The notes: generated from the letters alone by a model not told the origin. Positions 39,399 to 48,761 are shown, numbered from the stretch's first letter. The stretch: DNA of 64,000 bases from Pandoraea iniqua (GCF_902459685.1 NZ_CABPSF010000001.1:620001-684000); one strand, 5' to 3'. A program made the numbers and translations.

Positions 39399-40402
39399 GT
39401 CTCGCCCCGCTGGTAGAAGTCACGCGCGGCGCGAATGGCGTCGATACGGTCGAATGCATTCACTACGGCGCCGTTGCCGTGGTCGATGCGACGGGCCAGT
39501 TGCGCTATGCCGCAGGCGATCCGTCGTTCCTCACTTTCTCGCGCTCGACACTCAAGCCCTTTCAGGCGCTGCCGTTCGTCGAGGGCGATGGCGTCGCGCA
39601 TTTCGGCCTGACGCAAGCCGAACTGGCGTTGCTGTGCGCAAGCCACTCGGGAGAGGCATTCCACGTTGAGGGCGTCAAAAGCCTGCTCGACAAGGCCGGT
39701 TGCGACGAGCACCACCTGCAATGTGGCTGCCACACGCCGACGTTCTATTCCGCCACCGGCAAGCGGGCACCGGCCGATCTGAAGCCGACGGCGCTGCATC
39801 ACAACTGTTCGGGCAAGCACGCCGGGTTTTTGGCGTACTGCGCGCAGCATGGCTTGCCGCTGGAGACGTATCTCGATCCCGCACACCCGTTGCAGCAGGC
39901 GATTCGGGCGCGTGTCGGTGATGTGGTGGGTGTTTCGGGCGATGCGCTGACCCTCGGCATCGACGGCTGCTCGGCACCGAATTACGCCTTGCCGCTTGAG
40001 AAGCTGGCAGCGGCTTATGCGAAGTTGTCCGCGAGCGACGATGCCGCGCTCTCGACATTGTTCGCAGCGATGACGCAGCAACCGGAGATGGTGTCCGGCA
40101 CGGCCCGCAACGATCTGGCATTCATGCGGATGGCGCCGGGTGACTGGGTCGCGAAGATCGGCGCAGATGGTGTGCAGACCATCGGTGTGCGTTCGGCGGG
40201 CTTGGGCATCGCCATCAAGGTGGTCGATGGCAACATGCGCGCGCTTTATACCGCAGCGGTTGCGGTGCTCAAGGCGCTTGGGCTTGTCGACGCGCCGGAA
40301 ACCACCGGCCTTGCACCGTGGGTTGAGCCGACCATCAAGAACGCGCGCGGTATTCAGACGGGCGTTGTGCGTCCGGTGGTACAGCTTAAGCGAGTGGCTT
40401 GA
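39395..40402 (+). CDS. L-asparaginase of the Rhizobium type (class 3)
   Basis: 335 residues. The asparaginase II family (PF06089-like) is shown by FSRSTLKPFQALP, LLCASHSGEAFH and HHNCSGKHAGFLAYC. In the R. etli enzyme two SxxK-like Ser-Lys pairs are catalytic; here Ser51 and Lys54 in RSTLK and the serines of ASHSGE fill the corresponding places, and the Cys of NCSGK fits the metal site. It is unrelated to EcAII-type asparaginases. It likely hydrolyses asparagine to aspartate and ammonia in the cytosol. Confidence 0.88.
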   Translation: MSLAPLVEVTRGANGVDTVECIHYGAVAVVDATGQLRYAAGDPSFLTFSRSTLKPFQALPFVEGDGVAHFGLTQAELALLCASHSGEAFHVEGVKSLLDKAGCDEHHLQCGCHTPTFYSATGKRAPADLKPTALHHNCSGKHAGFLAYCAQHGLPLETYLDPAHPLQQAIRARVGDVVGVSGDALTLGIDGCSAPNYALPLEKLAAAYAKLSASDDAALSTLFAAMTQQPEMVSGTARNDLAFMRMAPGDWVAKIGADGVQTIGVRSAGLGIAIKVVDGNMRALYTAAVAVLKALGLVDAPETTGLAPWVEPTIKNARGIQTGVVRPVVQLKRVA

Positions 40403-40428
40403 GGGTTCCGGGTTCCGGAGAATTACGC

Positions 40429-41361
40429 TCAGTGCGCACCCGTAGGCGGGCTGCCTGCGGGTGCCGGACACGCCTTCACCAACTGCGCGGACCACTGCTG
40501 CGTCACGACGCCGCGAATCTGCGCGGCCGCATTCGCGTTGATGCCACCAATCCGGTAGACGATTCGGCTCTTCGCGTTTGGCCGCTCGCTCAATTGCGGC
40601 GTGATTCCCTTCTTCTGCGCCATCGCCATCAGGCGCACCGCGCGCTCGCGATCGTTGAACAAGCCGAGCGAGACGACCAGATTCGATCCATCGCCGTTGA
40701 GCAGCGAATATTCGGTCACCCCCACCGAGCGCAGCAGCGCAACTTGCTTGTCCACCGCGGCCTTGTTCGGCACCGGATCCAGATGGACCCAGTAGCGCTT
40801 GTCGACAGCGACGGACTGCATATCCCCCTGACCCGACGGCAACGCAGCGAGCAATAAGCCGCGCGCCTGCTGTGCGTCGTCGGCTGCGAACGGGCCGACG
40901 TCCAGACACGTGGAAGCCGCCGCTGCCGCTGCGGCCTGCGACGCTGCTGCGGCGTCTCCCGAGACCGCTGCGGGCGCGGTCGCTGCCATGGCCTGACTGG
41001 CCGCAGCATCGGGGGCATTGATTGCAGACGGGGCCGACGGTGCTGAAGCGGCATTGGCTGGCGCCCCGGCGCTCCCACCGGAAGCGGTGTCGTTCCCGCC
41101 GCCCTTGTTGGCACCGCCTGCCGGTGTTGCCGCTGAATCGGTGACGCCGGGAGCATTCCCCGTTTTCGCCGCCACGACCGTCTCACCGCTGATCTGCGCG
41201 CCCGCGAGACGAATGCGTCCCGGCTCCAACTGTTGCGTAATGCGCGACGGTTCGCGCCCCGTGGTCGGCAGAATGTCGCGCCACTTCAGCCATCCGAATT
41301 GCACGGCAGCCAGCGCCGCGTTGGCGGCCAGAAACATAATCAGCAGCAACGCACGCAGCAT
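40429..41361 (-). CDS. SPOR-domain membrane protein behind coaX
   Basis: 310 residues from MLRALLLIMFLAANAALAAV at 41361, which has GGAGG at good spacing. One N-terminal membrane segment, a long Ala/Gly/Ser-rich linker (about 60-150) and a C-terminal SPOR-like fold (about 160-290: CLDVGPFAADDAQQARGL, YWVHLDPVPNKAAVDKQV, VSLGLFNDRERAVRLM). It starts 1 bp after the coaX stop. Probably peptidoglycan binding, inner membrane anchored. Confidence 0.82.
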   Translation of the reverse strand: MLRALLLIMFLAANAALAAVQFGWLKWRDILPTTGREPSRITQQLEPGRIRLAGAQISGETVVAAKTGNAPGVTDSAATPAGGANKGGGNDTASGGSAGAPANAASAPSAPSAINAPDAAASQAMAATAPAAVSGDAAAASQAAAAAAASTCLDVGPFAADDAQQARGLLLAALPSGQGDMQSVAVDKRYWVHLDPVPNKAAVDKQVALLRSVGVTEYSLLNGDGSNLVVSLGLFNDRERAVRLMAMAQKKGITPQLSERPNAKSRIVYRIGGINANAAAQIRGVVTQQWSAQLVKACPAPAGSPPTGAH

Positions 41362-41362
41362 C

Positions 41363-42466
41363 TCAGGCACCTCCGGGCGCACGTCGGGTTTGGCGCGAAT
41401 CTTGTGGGGTCATCTTGGCCGATGGCGAAGGCACTGAACCTGTGAGCGATGCCGCGTCGGCGGCCGCGCGAATCGCGACCTCGTACAACCCGGCGGGCAC
41501 GAGTTGATCGTGTTCGGTGAACGGCAGGGTGAGTGTTTGCGCCAGCGCCTGACGCGCGCCGCCGGACAGCACACACCGTACCGGTGCGCCGAGTCGGGCT
41601 TGCAGTTGCGCGTGATTCCGTTCGACGAGCCCAGCTTGCGCAGCGAGGCATCCGCGCAGAATCGCGTCGGTCGTGTTGCGCGCGAAGTCTTGGCCGCCAC
41701 TCGGCATGGTGGCGTCCAGCGTCGGCAACTGGGCGGTGCCCTGCGCGAGCGAGCGCAACATCAGCGCCGGCCCCGGGGCGATCAGGCCGCCGAGGTAGTC
41801 ACCGTCGGCGCGCAACGCTTCGACGGTCGTTGCCGTGCCAAGCGTGACGATCAACAGGTGTTCCCCCGGCCATGCCGCGTGCGCGCCAATCAGACTGGCC
41901 CAGCGGTCGCTGCCCAACTGCGTCGGCGTGTCGTAACCGTTGCGCACCCCGGCGCGCGTTTCGCTCGCGCGCAAGACCTGTAGCCAGTCGGACGACGCCA
42001 TCCCCCACAGCGTTTGCAGTGTCATGCGTACGGCTTGCTCGGCCGCCTCACCGGCGACATTGGCTAGCCACACGCCAGCGGGCTCCGGACAAATGAAGCC
42101 GTCGTCCTGCCCGCCTTGTCCAATGGCGAGCGGTGCGGTGTTGGGTGCGAAGTGGGGGGCGTCCGATGTGCGTGGGGATGCGCCGTTCGCCAATGCCGAC
42201 CACCCAGCGCGAATCTGTGTCGCGAGCGTGCGCCATTCGGCGTGGTCGACGGCACCGCTGGCGAGAAACGCCGGCGCGGCCGCCCGCCAGTCGTCCGGAC
42301 GCTCCGCGGGTGCGAGTGCCCACTTGATTCGGCTATTGCCGGCGTCGACCAGCAGCCATGGCGCTTTCGCTAAAGCGCCAGTGGGCGTTGGCGAAGGTGT
42401 CTGTGCCGTCGTTGTCGTAGTCATCGACGTCGCCGCCGTGTCCTTGGCCGTCTTCGATGCGTTCAT
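41363..42466 (-). CDS. coaX: Type III pantothenate kinase
   Basis: 367 residues, about 100 more than usual, from a Thr/Pro-rich N-terminal extension (about 1-34), internal inserts and a charged tail. LLVDAGNSRIKWAL is the phosphate-1 motif, GSDRWASLIGA and IVTLGTATTVEAL the further ASKHA motifs, and GGLIAPGPALMLRSLAQGTAQLP the pantothenate region. It phosphorylates pantothenate for CoA synthesis. Its start overlaps the birA stop by 4 bp, a common birA-coaX coupling. Confidence 0.93.
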   Translation of the reverse strand: MNASKTAKDTAATSMTTTTTAQTPSPTPTGALAKAPWLLVDAGNSRIKWALAPAERPDDWRAAAPAFLASGAVDHAEWRTLATQIRAGWSALANGASPRTSDAPHFAPNTAPLAIGQGGQDDGFICPEPAGVWLANVAGEAAEQAVRMTLQTLWGMASSDWLQVLRASETRAGVRNGYDTPTQLGSDRWASLIGAHAAWPGEHLLIVTLGTATTVEALRADGDYLGGLIAPGPALMLRSLAQGTAQLPTLDATMPSGGQDFARNTTDAILRGCLAAQAGLVERNHAQLQARLGAPVRCVLSGGARQALAQTLTLPFTEHDQLVPAGLYEVAIRAAADAASLTGSVPSPSAKMTPQDSRQTRRAPGGA

Positions 42467-43473
42467 CGGCGGCCTCCTCGCAAGGCTGACGGTGCATCGG
42501 CATCAGCATCGGCATCGGTAGCCGTTGGGGCATCGGCAGACGTATTGATAAGTCGCACGGAGACCTCGCCGCTGGCGATGGCGCGCTCGCCGCCATCGGT
42601 CGCCACACGCAGGCAGCCCTGCGTATCGACGCCGAGCGCAACGCCGTGCAGCAGGTCGCGCCCGTGCTCGATGACCCGAATCGAGGCGCCGCTGTACGCG
42701 TGCATGGCTTCCCAGTCTTCGCGGAAGGCGCCAAAACCTTGCTCGGCGAAACGGTCGAGCATGGCAGCAAGCCGTTGGATCAGTGCGGCAAGCACGGATG
42801 TCATGTCAGGGGCGGGAAGAATCGATTCGAGGGCTGCGGGCGGTGTGGCGGGGATGGCCGTAGAGGTCGTGGAGGTCGTGGAGGACGGCGCATGGCTCGG
42901 TGCGGCACCGGTCTTGTCATCCGAAGTTGCCGAGGCGCCATCGATGCGCGCCGCGACGTCGCTCGCCTGACGCAGATTGACGCCGATACCGATGACGACG
43001 CCAATGCGGCCCGGGCCGGCGGGCACGGTTTCGATCAGAATGCCGGCAAGCTTGCCGCCGCGAAGCAGCACATCGTTGGGCCACTTCAGGCCGAGCGCCT
43101 GAGGCGCCGACAGCGGCAGGTCCGACAAACCTTCGACAACCGCCACGCCCGTCGCCAGCGACAGGCCGGCCAACTCGGCGGGGCCGCCCGGCAAGACATA
43201 GGCGAGTGAGAACGTCAGGCTGTCGCCGGGCAGGCTCTGCCATGCGCGACCGCGCTGGCCGCGTCCGGCCGTCTGCACCATGGCGGCACGCACCACCGGC
43301 GCGCTCGAGGCGTCTTCGCGCAAGCGGGAGAGCAGGTCCAGATTGGTGGAGCCAGTGGTGTCGACCACTTCGATTTGCCAGTCGCGGCAGGCCGCGCCAA
43401 GGCGCGCTCGGACGCCGTCCCGATCAAGACGGCGGGCGGCAGTGTCGGTGGCATGGATGGCGGCTTTATTCAT
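42463..43473 (-). CDS. birA: Biotin-[acetyl-CoA-carboxylase] ligase
   Basis: 336 residues from MNKAAIHATDTAARRLDRDG at 43473. TAGRGQRGRAW is the biotin/ATP loop and LGLKWPNDVLLRGGKLAGIL the second motif. There is no N-terminal DNA-binding domain, so it is a ligase only. A Ser/Thr-rich insert (SSTTSTTSTAIPATPP) and a low-complexity Asp/Ala tail (DADADADAPS) are unusual additions. It attaches biotin to carboxylase carriers, such as the partner of mccB at the left edge. Confidence 0.93.
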   Translation of the reverse strand: MNKAAIHATDTAARRLDRDGVRARLGAACRDWQIEVVDTTGSTNLDLLSRLREDASSAPVVRAAMVQTAGRGQRGRAWQSLPGDSLTFSLAYVLPGGPAELAGLSLATGVAVVEGLSDLPLSAPQALGLKWPNDVLLRGGKLAGILIETVPAGPGRIGVVIGIGVNLRQASDVAARIDGASATSDDKTGAAPSHAPSSTTSTTSTAIPATPPAALESILPAPDMTSVLAALIQRLAAMLDRFAEQGFGAFREDWEAMHAYSGASIRVIEHGRDLLHGVALGVDTQGCLRVATDGGERAIASGEVSVRLINTSADAPTATDADADADAPSALRGGRR

Positions 43474-43699
43474 GGCTGCTATTGTAACGGCGGGGCTTGC
43501 GCCGCGCCGCAGTGCCCTGCAATCACGGGCATTTTTCGGCATCATCCGAGTCGAAACTCGGCCGATTCCGGCACGTTTTCGGCCGCCATCGGGTTGCCAT
43601 CGACCGGTAGCGCCTGTACCGTACAATGACCGCGTTTTGCCGGATTCCGCCCGGTCCTGTTTGGTCCTATTTGGTCCTGTCGTCAGGAGACCCCCAGTT

Positions 43700-44821
43700 T
43701 TGAATCTCGATGCCGTGCCCACCCTGGAGCTGTCCCCCACGCCGCAAGGCCCGGTGGTGATGCTGCGCGGGCTGTGGACAGCGCTTGCGCTCTCACAGCG
43801 CAAGAAGATGTTGCTTCAACTCGTCCACGCGCTGCCCAGTGGCGAACTCGCGTGGGATCTCACCTGCGTCGAGCGTCTCGATCACGTGGGGGCACAGGCC
43901 TTGTGGCGGTACTGGAATCGCCGCTTCCCCAAGCAGATCGCGCTCACGCCGACGCAGCGCGCGCTCTTCGATCACCTTGCCGAGTTCGATCGTACGCGGC
44001 AGAGCCCGGTGCCGACGCGCTATGTCGATCCGGTGAGCCGGTTGGGCTACTCGCTGTTTTCGCTCGGCGATCACCTGCGCGGCGGTATTTCGATGTTCGG
44101 CCGGTTCGTCATCGACCTCGGACGCGTGGTGCGGCACCCGATGCGCGCGCCGTGGCTCGAGATGTCCGCCAATATCTACAGCGCCGGCGCCAAGGCGCTC
44201 GGCATTACGGCACTGGTGGCGTTTCTGATCGGCATCGTGCTGTCTTATCTGTCCGCGCAGCAACTGAAGTTGTACGGTGCGAGCACGTTCATCGTGAACA
44301 TTCTCGGCCTGTCGGTGATTCGCGAGCTGGGGCCGGTGCTCTCGGCCATTCTGGTGGCGGGGCGCTCGGGCTCGGCAATCACGGCGCAACTCGGCGTCAT
44401 GCGCGTGACCGAAGAACTCGATGCCATGCGCGTGATGGACATCTCGCACAGCCTTCGCCTCATCTTGCCCAAGGTCATTGCGCTGGCCATTGCGATGCCA
44501 TTGCTGGTCATGTGGACGAACGTCGTTGCACTGCTCGGCGGGGCACTGGCCGCGAAGTACGAACTCGGGATCGGCCTGCACTACTTTTTCACGACGCTGC
44601 CTAACGCCGTGCGCATCGCCAACCTCTGGATCGGCCTTGGCAAGGGCGTGGTGTTCGGCATGTTGATCGCGCTGGTCGCGTGCCACTTCGGCATGCGCGT
44701 CAAACCGAATACGCAGAGTCTGGGCGAGGGCACGACGCAGTCGGTGGTGACGTCGATCACGGTGGTGATTCTGGCCGACGCGGTGTTCGCGATTCTGTTC
44801 CGCAACGTGGGGATCGGCTGA
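43700..44821 (+). CDS. mlaE: Lipid-transport ABC permease with fused STAS domain (MlaB-MlaE type)
   Basis: 373 residues from a TTG at 43700 with AGGAGA upstream; an ATG near 43760 would cut the first domain. Residues 1-100 form a STAS/MlaB-like domain (WDLTCVERLDHVGAQALWRYW). The rest is an MlaE permease with a coupling helix and the REMGPVLSAIL-type motif seen as RELGPVLSAILVAGRSGSAI, plus GTTQSVVTSITVVILADAVFA at the end. It should work with the ATPase and MCE protein encoded next in glycerophospholipid transport between the membranes. Confidence 0.9.
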   Translation: MNLDAVPTLELSPTPQGPVVMLRGLWTALALSQRKKMLLQLVHALPSGELAWDLTCVERLDHVGAQALWRYWNRRFPKQIALTPTQRALFDHLAEFDRTRQSPVPTRYVDPVSRLGYSLFSLGDHLRGGISMFGRFVIDLGRVVRHPMRAPWLEMSANIYSAGAKALGITALVAFLIGIVLSYLSAQQLKLYGASTFIVNILGLSVIRELGPVLSAILVAGRSGSAITAQLGVMRVTEELDAMRVMDISHSLRLILPKVIALAIAMPLLVMWTNVVALLGGALAAKYELGIGLHYFFTTLPNAVRIANLWIGLGKGVVFGMLIALVACHFGMRVKPNTQSLGEGTTQSVVTSITVVILADAVFAILFRNVGIG

Positions 44822-45753
44822 TGAGCGAATCCACGATCCGCGATCTCTCAAAGGCGTCGGGCGCCAGCGCGACGGAATTGTCCGATGTGGCACGCCCCGG
44901 CACGGCCGGCTGTCCGCCGGTTGCGGCCACGTTGGCTGGCGACGCCGAGCCTGTCATCGAAGTGCGCGATCTCACGAAGCGCTATGGCACGCATACGATT
45001 CACGAGCATCTCGATCTAACCGTGCGTCAGAGCGAGATCATCGCGTTGGTGGGCGGTTCAGGGTCGGGGAAAACGACGCTGATCCGCCAGATCATTGGGC
45101 TGGAGGCGCCGACCAGCGGTCATATCAGCGTCTTCGGCCACGACATCACGATGATCGACCGGCGCACGGCGCATTTGCTGCGCCGCCGTTCGGGCATGCT
45201 GTTCCAGCGCGGTGCGCTCTTCTCGGCGATGACAGTGTTCGACAACATCGCGCAGCCGCTGCGCGAACTGCATACGCTGTCGGAAGATCTGATCCGCGAT
45301 GTGGTGATGTACAAGCTCGAGATGGCCGGGCTGTCGGGACGCATGGCGAACCGGATGCCGTCCGAGTTGTCGGGCGGGATGATCAAGCGGGTCGGTATTG
45401 CGCGCGCGATTGCACTGGAGCCTGAGCTGTTGTTTCTCGACGAGCCGACGGCAGGGCTCGATCCGCAGGCGTCGGACGAATTCGTCGACATGATTCGCGG
45501 CCTGCACCGCTCGCTGGGACTGACCGTGGTGATGGTCACGCACGATCTCGATACGGTGATGATGCTTGCCACGCGGGTGGCGGTGCTGGCCGATCGCAAG
45601 GTGCTCATCAACGCGCCTGTCGAAGACGTAGTGCGCGTCGATCATCCCTTCATTCATAGCTTCTTCCTCGGTGAGCGCGGCAGACGCGCGTTGCTGGCCT
45701 TGCCCGCTGCGCGGCGTCACAAGATTTCGGAGTTACTCGACGATGGAAAATAA
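44821..45753 (+). CDS. mlaF: Lipid-transport ABC ATPase (MlaF type)
   Basis: 310 residues. Walker A GGSGSGKTT, signature LSGGMIKRVGIARA, Walker B LLFLDEPTAGLDP and switch His in THDLD are all present, as is the MlaF-like Gln-loop region FQRGALFSAMTVFDN. A 45-residue N-terminal extension precedes the ATPase domain. The start codon overlaps the permease stop (TGATG), so they are coupled. Confidence 0.94.
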   Translation: MSESTIRDLSKASGASATELSDVARPGTAGCPPVAATLAGDAEPVIEVRDLTKRYGTHTIHEHLDLTVRQSEIIALVGGSGSGKTTLIRQIIGLEAPTSGHISVFGHDITMIDRRTAHLLRRRSGMLFQRGALFSAMTVFDNIAQPLRELHTLSEDLIRDVVMYKLEMAGLSGRMANRMPSELSGGMIKRVGIARAIALEPELLFLDEPTAGLDPQASDEFVDMIRGLHRSLGLTVVMVTHDLDTVMMLATRVAVLADRKVLINAPVEDVVRVDHPFIHSFFLGERGRRALLALPAARRHKISELLDDGK

Positions 45754-46702
45754 ATCGCACGCCTTCATGGCGGGCCTGTTCACGCTGGTGTTGCTCACGG
45801 CGGTCGCGGCGGCCGTGTACTGGTTCAACCGCGACAATCGTGTGCGCGTGCCCTACGATCTGGTCTCTCGCACGAACGTGAACGGTCTGAATCCCGAGTC
45901 CGCCGTGCGCTATCGCGGTCTGGCCGTGGGCAAGGTCGATTCGATCAAGTTCGATCCGCGCACGCCGGGGCAGATCCTGATTCGTATTCTCGTGAACGAA
46001 GGCACGCCGATGACCAAGTCGACGTACGCCACGCTGAGTTATCAGGGCGTGACGGGGCTGGCTTTCGTGCAACTCGATGACGATGGCCGCGACCGGACGT
46101 TGCTGCCGTCCTCGGAGACGCAGGTCGCGCAGTTGCGTTTGCGTCCGAGCTTTATCGACGAATTGCAGAACCGCGGCAACACGCTCGTGCGCCAGCTTGA
46201 GCAGGCGAGTTCGTCTGTGAATCAATTGCTGTCTGCCGATAATCGGCAGGCCGTGATCGACTCGGTCAACAGCGTGAAGATGGCCGCGCAGAGCGTGAAT
46301 CGCGTGGCGCAACAACTGGAGCCGGTGACCAAACAACTGCCTGAGACCGTGCGTGAGCTGAACGGCACGCTGGCCGGCGCGAACAAGTTGGCGGGCCAAT
46401 TGACCGACCCGCAGGGCCCGCTGGTGCGCAATCTCGATAGTGTGGGACGCGCGGCCGATCAGGCGGCGTCGAGTCTGGCGGCGTTTCAGGCGACCACGCA
46501 GACCTTCGAGGGCTCGCTGCAACAAGAGGCATTGCCGCGCTTGAACACGTTGTCCGACGATCTGCGCACGACGACGCAGGCGGTGGGGCAAGCCGCCGAG
46601 ACGATCAATCGCAATCCGCGCGCGCTGCTCTTCGGCACGTCGCCGCCACCGCCCGGACCGGGTGAGTCGGGCTTCGTGTGGCCCGGTGGAGCGGGCCGAT
46701 GA
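45743..46702 (+). CDS. mlaD: MCE-domain protein (MlaD/PqiB type)
   Basis: 319 residues from MENKSHAFMAGLFTLVLLTAV, overlapping the ATPase gene by 11 bp. One N-terminal membrane anchor (about 9-28), an MCE domain (LVSRTNVNGLNPESAVRYRGLAVGKV), then a long coiled-coil/helical region (about 140-300) and a Pro/Gly-rich tail. The helical extension is longer than in E. coli MlaD and suggests a tube- or bridge-forming protein. Confidence 0.92.
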   Translation: MENKSHAFMAGLFTLVLLTAVAAAVYWFNRDNRVRVPYDLVSRTNVNGLNPESAVRYRGLAVGKVDSIKFDPRTPGQILIRILVNEGTPMTKSTYATLSYQGVTGLAFVQLDDDGRDRTLLPSSETQVAQLRLRPSFIDELQNRGNTLVRQLEQASSSVNQLLSADNRQAVIDSVNSVKMAAQSVNRVAQQLEPVTKQLPETVRELNGTLAGANKLAGQLTDPQGPLVRNLDSVGRAADQAASSLAAFQATTQTFEGSLQQEALPRLNTLSDDLRTTTQAVGQAAETINRNPRALLFGTSPPPPGPGESGFVWPGGAGR

Positions 46703-46734
46703 GAGGCGCGACCGAATTGCAAAAGGATACCGAC

Positions 46735-47532
46735 ATGCTTGAATCCATTCGTGGTGCCCTGCGCACGCTCGTGCTTGCCGCAGGTGCGGTGGCACTCGTG
46801 GCTGGGTGTGCAACGAGTACGCCCTCTGGCGCATTGGCTCGCTACGACCTCGGCCCGCCGACGATGCCAGCGGCATCATCGGCATCATCGACATCATCGA
46901 CATCCGGGGCGTCCACGGGGACGCCCGACATCGCCAACACGGCAAATGCCGCTGCATCGGGTGCCGCGCGCCAGTCGCCGCTCAAGGTCGTCGTCAATGC
47001 GCCGAACTGGCTGGATTCCGATCTGATTTATTACCGCTTGCCGGCCAGCGATGGCGATCAGGCGCGTGTCTACGCCAACAGCCGTTGGCTCGCGTCGCCG
47101 GCCCGGTTGTTCGGTGACCGGCTGCGTGTCGCGCTCGCGGTCGACCGGCCGGTGCTGGCTGCCGGCGATCCGACAGCGGCACCGGCGTTGCGTGTCGAAC
47201 TCGACGAATTCGCGCAGTACTTCGACAGTGCGTCGACCAGTCACGGTGTGGTGCAGATTCGTGCGACGTTGTTCGACGGGCCGAAGCTGCTCGCGCAAAC
47301 GACACTGCGCGCGCAGGCACCCGCAGCCACGGCCGATGCGGCCGGTGGCGCGCGTGCCCTTGCCGCAGCGAGCGATGCGGTGCAGACGCAACTGATCCAG
47401 TGGTTGGCGGGCCGAGTGCCGGCGCCGTCGACTACGACGCGCTCGACGCCAACGTCGCGTGCGGTCCCCGCAACGGTGCCGCGATCGGATACCACGCCGG
47501 GCGTTTCGTCGCCGACGGCCGCTGCCCGCTAG
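46735..47532 (+). CDS. PqiC-like transport-associated lipoprotein
   Basis: 265 residues from MLESIRGALRTLVLAAGAV at 46735 with AAGGAT before it; an ATG at 46699 is an alternative. The lipobox LVAGC marks lipidation near residue 22. A Ser/Thr-rich repeat (SASSTSSTSG) precedes a PqiC/YmbA-like domain (LPASDGDQARVYANSRWLA, LRVELDEFAQYFDS). It should be an outer-membrane partner of the upstream MCE protein. The tail is Thr/Pro/Ser-rich. Confidence 0.88.
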   Translation: MLESIRGALRTLVLAAGAVALVAGCATSTPSGALARYDLGPPTMPAASSASSTSSTSGASTGTPDIANTANAAASGAARQSPLKVVVNAPNWLDSDLIYYRLPASDGDQARVYANSRWLASPARLFGDRLRVALAVDRPVLAAGDPTAAPALRVELDEFAQYFDSASTSHGVVQIRATLFDGPKLLAQTTLRAQAPAATADAAGGARALAAASDAVQTQLIQWLAGRVPAPSTTTRSTPTSRAVPATVPRSDTTPGVSSPTAAAR

Positions 47533-47545
47533 CGCCTCAGCGTCA

Positions 47546-48718
47546 ATGCCCGAGCCGGACATCAAACCCTGGCAACGACGTGCCTCGCCGCTTACGCGTC
47601 AGGCGCTGCTTTGTCTGATCTTGCTTATCGCGTACGCGAGCCTGTATCCGTTCGAATTCCAGCGTGCGGTGGTCGGCCCGTTCGACTATCTGTTCGCGCC
47701 ATTGCCGCGCTGGATGACGATGTTCGATGTCGTCACCAACGTGCTGGGTTACATCCCCCTCGGCATGCTCACGGTGCTGGCGTTGCATCCGGCGTGGCGC
47801 GGCACGCGTGCGGTCTTCGCAGCGTTTGTGCTCGGCACGCTGCTGTCGGGCGGCATGGAAGCGTTGCAAACGTATTTGCCCACACGCGTGGCCTCGAACG
47901 TCGATCTCGCGACGAATGCGCTGGGGGCACTGATCGGCGGTGCGCTCGCGGTACCGCTCACGAGTCCGTTGCTCGATCGCGGGTGGCTGCGGCATCTGCG
48001 CTTCGCGTGGTTCGAACGGCATGCGAGCGTGTTGCTCGTGCTGCTGGCGTTGTGGCCGTGGGCGCAGGCATATCCGCAGCAGTTTCTCTTCGGCGACGGC
48101 GATCTGGTGCGTCAGATCTGGCTCTGGCAAGACCCGGACATCACCGATCTCGTGCTGGATTGGGTGCCGCGTCTCGGACAGTTGCAGGACTATCTGTCGG
48201 CACTCGACGCCGTGGCGAGTCATGCGCTGTGGGAGACCGTGGTGACTGCCAGCGGCACCATTCTGGCCGGGCTGCTCGCGACGCTTGCCATGCGGCGCGG
48301 CGCACCGCGTGTGCCGCTGCTTTGCGCGATGTTCATCAGCGCGTTCGCGATCAAGGCTGCCGCCTCGGCGTGGCAGTTTTCGCCTGCGCAGGCGTTCGAT
48401 TGGGTGACGACCGGCGCGATCTACGGGCTGATCGTCGGCACGCTCGTGCTGATGGTGGCGGCGCGCGGACCGCGCGTGTTACGCGGTGCTGTGGCGCTGG
48501 CGGCGCTGATCGTTCTGCTGGTTTTCGTGAACCTGTTGCCCGCCAACCCGTACTACGAGGCGGCGTTGCAGTCGTGGCGTCAGGGCCGCTATGTGCACTT
48601 CAACGTGCTGGCACGTTGGCTCGCGTGGACGTGGCCGTATCTGGTGCTGATTTACCTGCTGGCGATGTTCGATCCGAGCCATCGCGGGCCGGCGCGCACC
48701 ACCGGGAAGGTCGGTTAG
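47546..48718 (+). CDS. VanZ-family membrane protein
   Basis: 390 residues from MPEPDIKPWQRRASPLTRQAL at 47546. VanZ features are YASLYPFEFQR, the membrane pair with NVLGYIPLGMLTVLAL, and GGMEALQTYLPTRVASNVDLATNALGALIGG, a glycine/acid-containing helix seen across the family. About ten membrane segments in all, twice the usual VanZ size. It begins 13 bp after the lipoprotein stop, so it may be the last gene of the lipid-transport unit. Function unknown; VanZ is linked to glycopeptide tolerance only in enterococci. Confidence 0.87.
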   Translation: MPEPDIKPWQRRASPLTRQALLCLILLIAYASLYPFEFQRAVVGPFDYLFAPLPRWMTMFDVVTNVLGYIPLGMLTVLALHPAWRGTRAVFAAFVLGTLLSGGMEALQTYLPTRVASNVDLATNALGALIGGALAVPLTSPLLDRGWLRHLRFAWFERHASVLLVLLALWPWAQAYPQQFLFGDGDLVRQIWLWQDPDITDLVLDWVPRLGQLQDYLSALDAVASHALWETVVTASGTILAGLLATLAMRRGAPRVPLLCAMFISAFAIKAAASAWQFSPAQAFDWVTTGAIYGLIVGTLVLMVAARGPRVLRGAVALAALIVLLVFVNLLPANPYYEAALQSWRQGRYVHFNVLARWLAWTWPYLVLIYLLAMFDPSHRGPARTTGKVG

Positions 48719-48761
48719 AATGGCCCGCAACAACGTTGCCAACCCCCACAGAGCGACCGAC

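Noticed and set aside
47546-48718. Glycopeptide-resistance determinant
   Set aside because: VanZ-like proteins are widespread in Gram-negatives without vanA-type genes; no other resistance gene is present.
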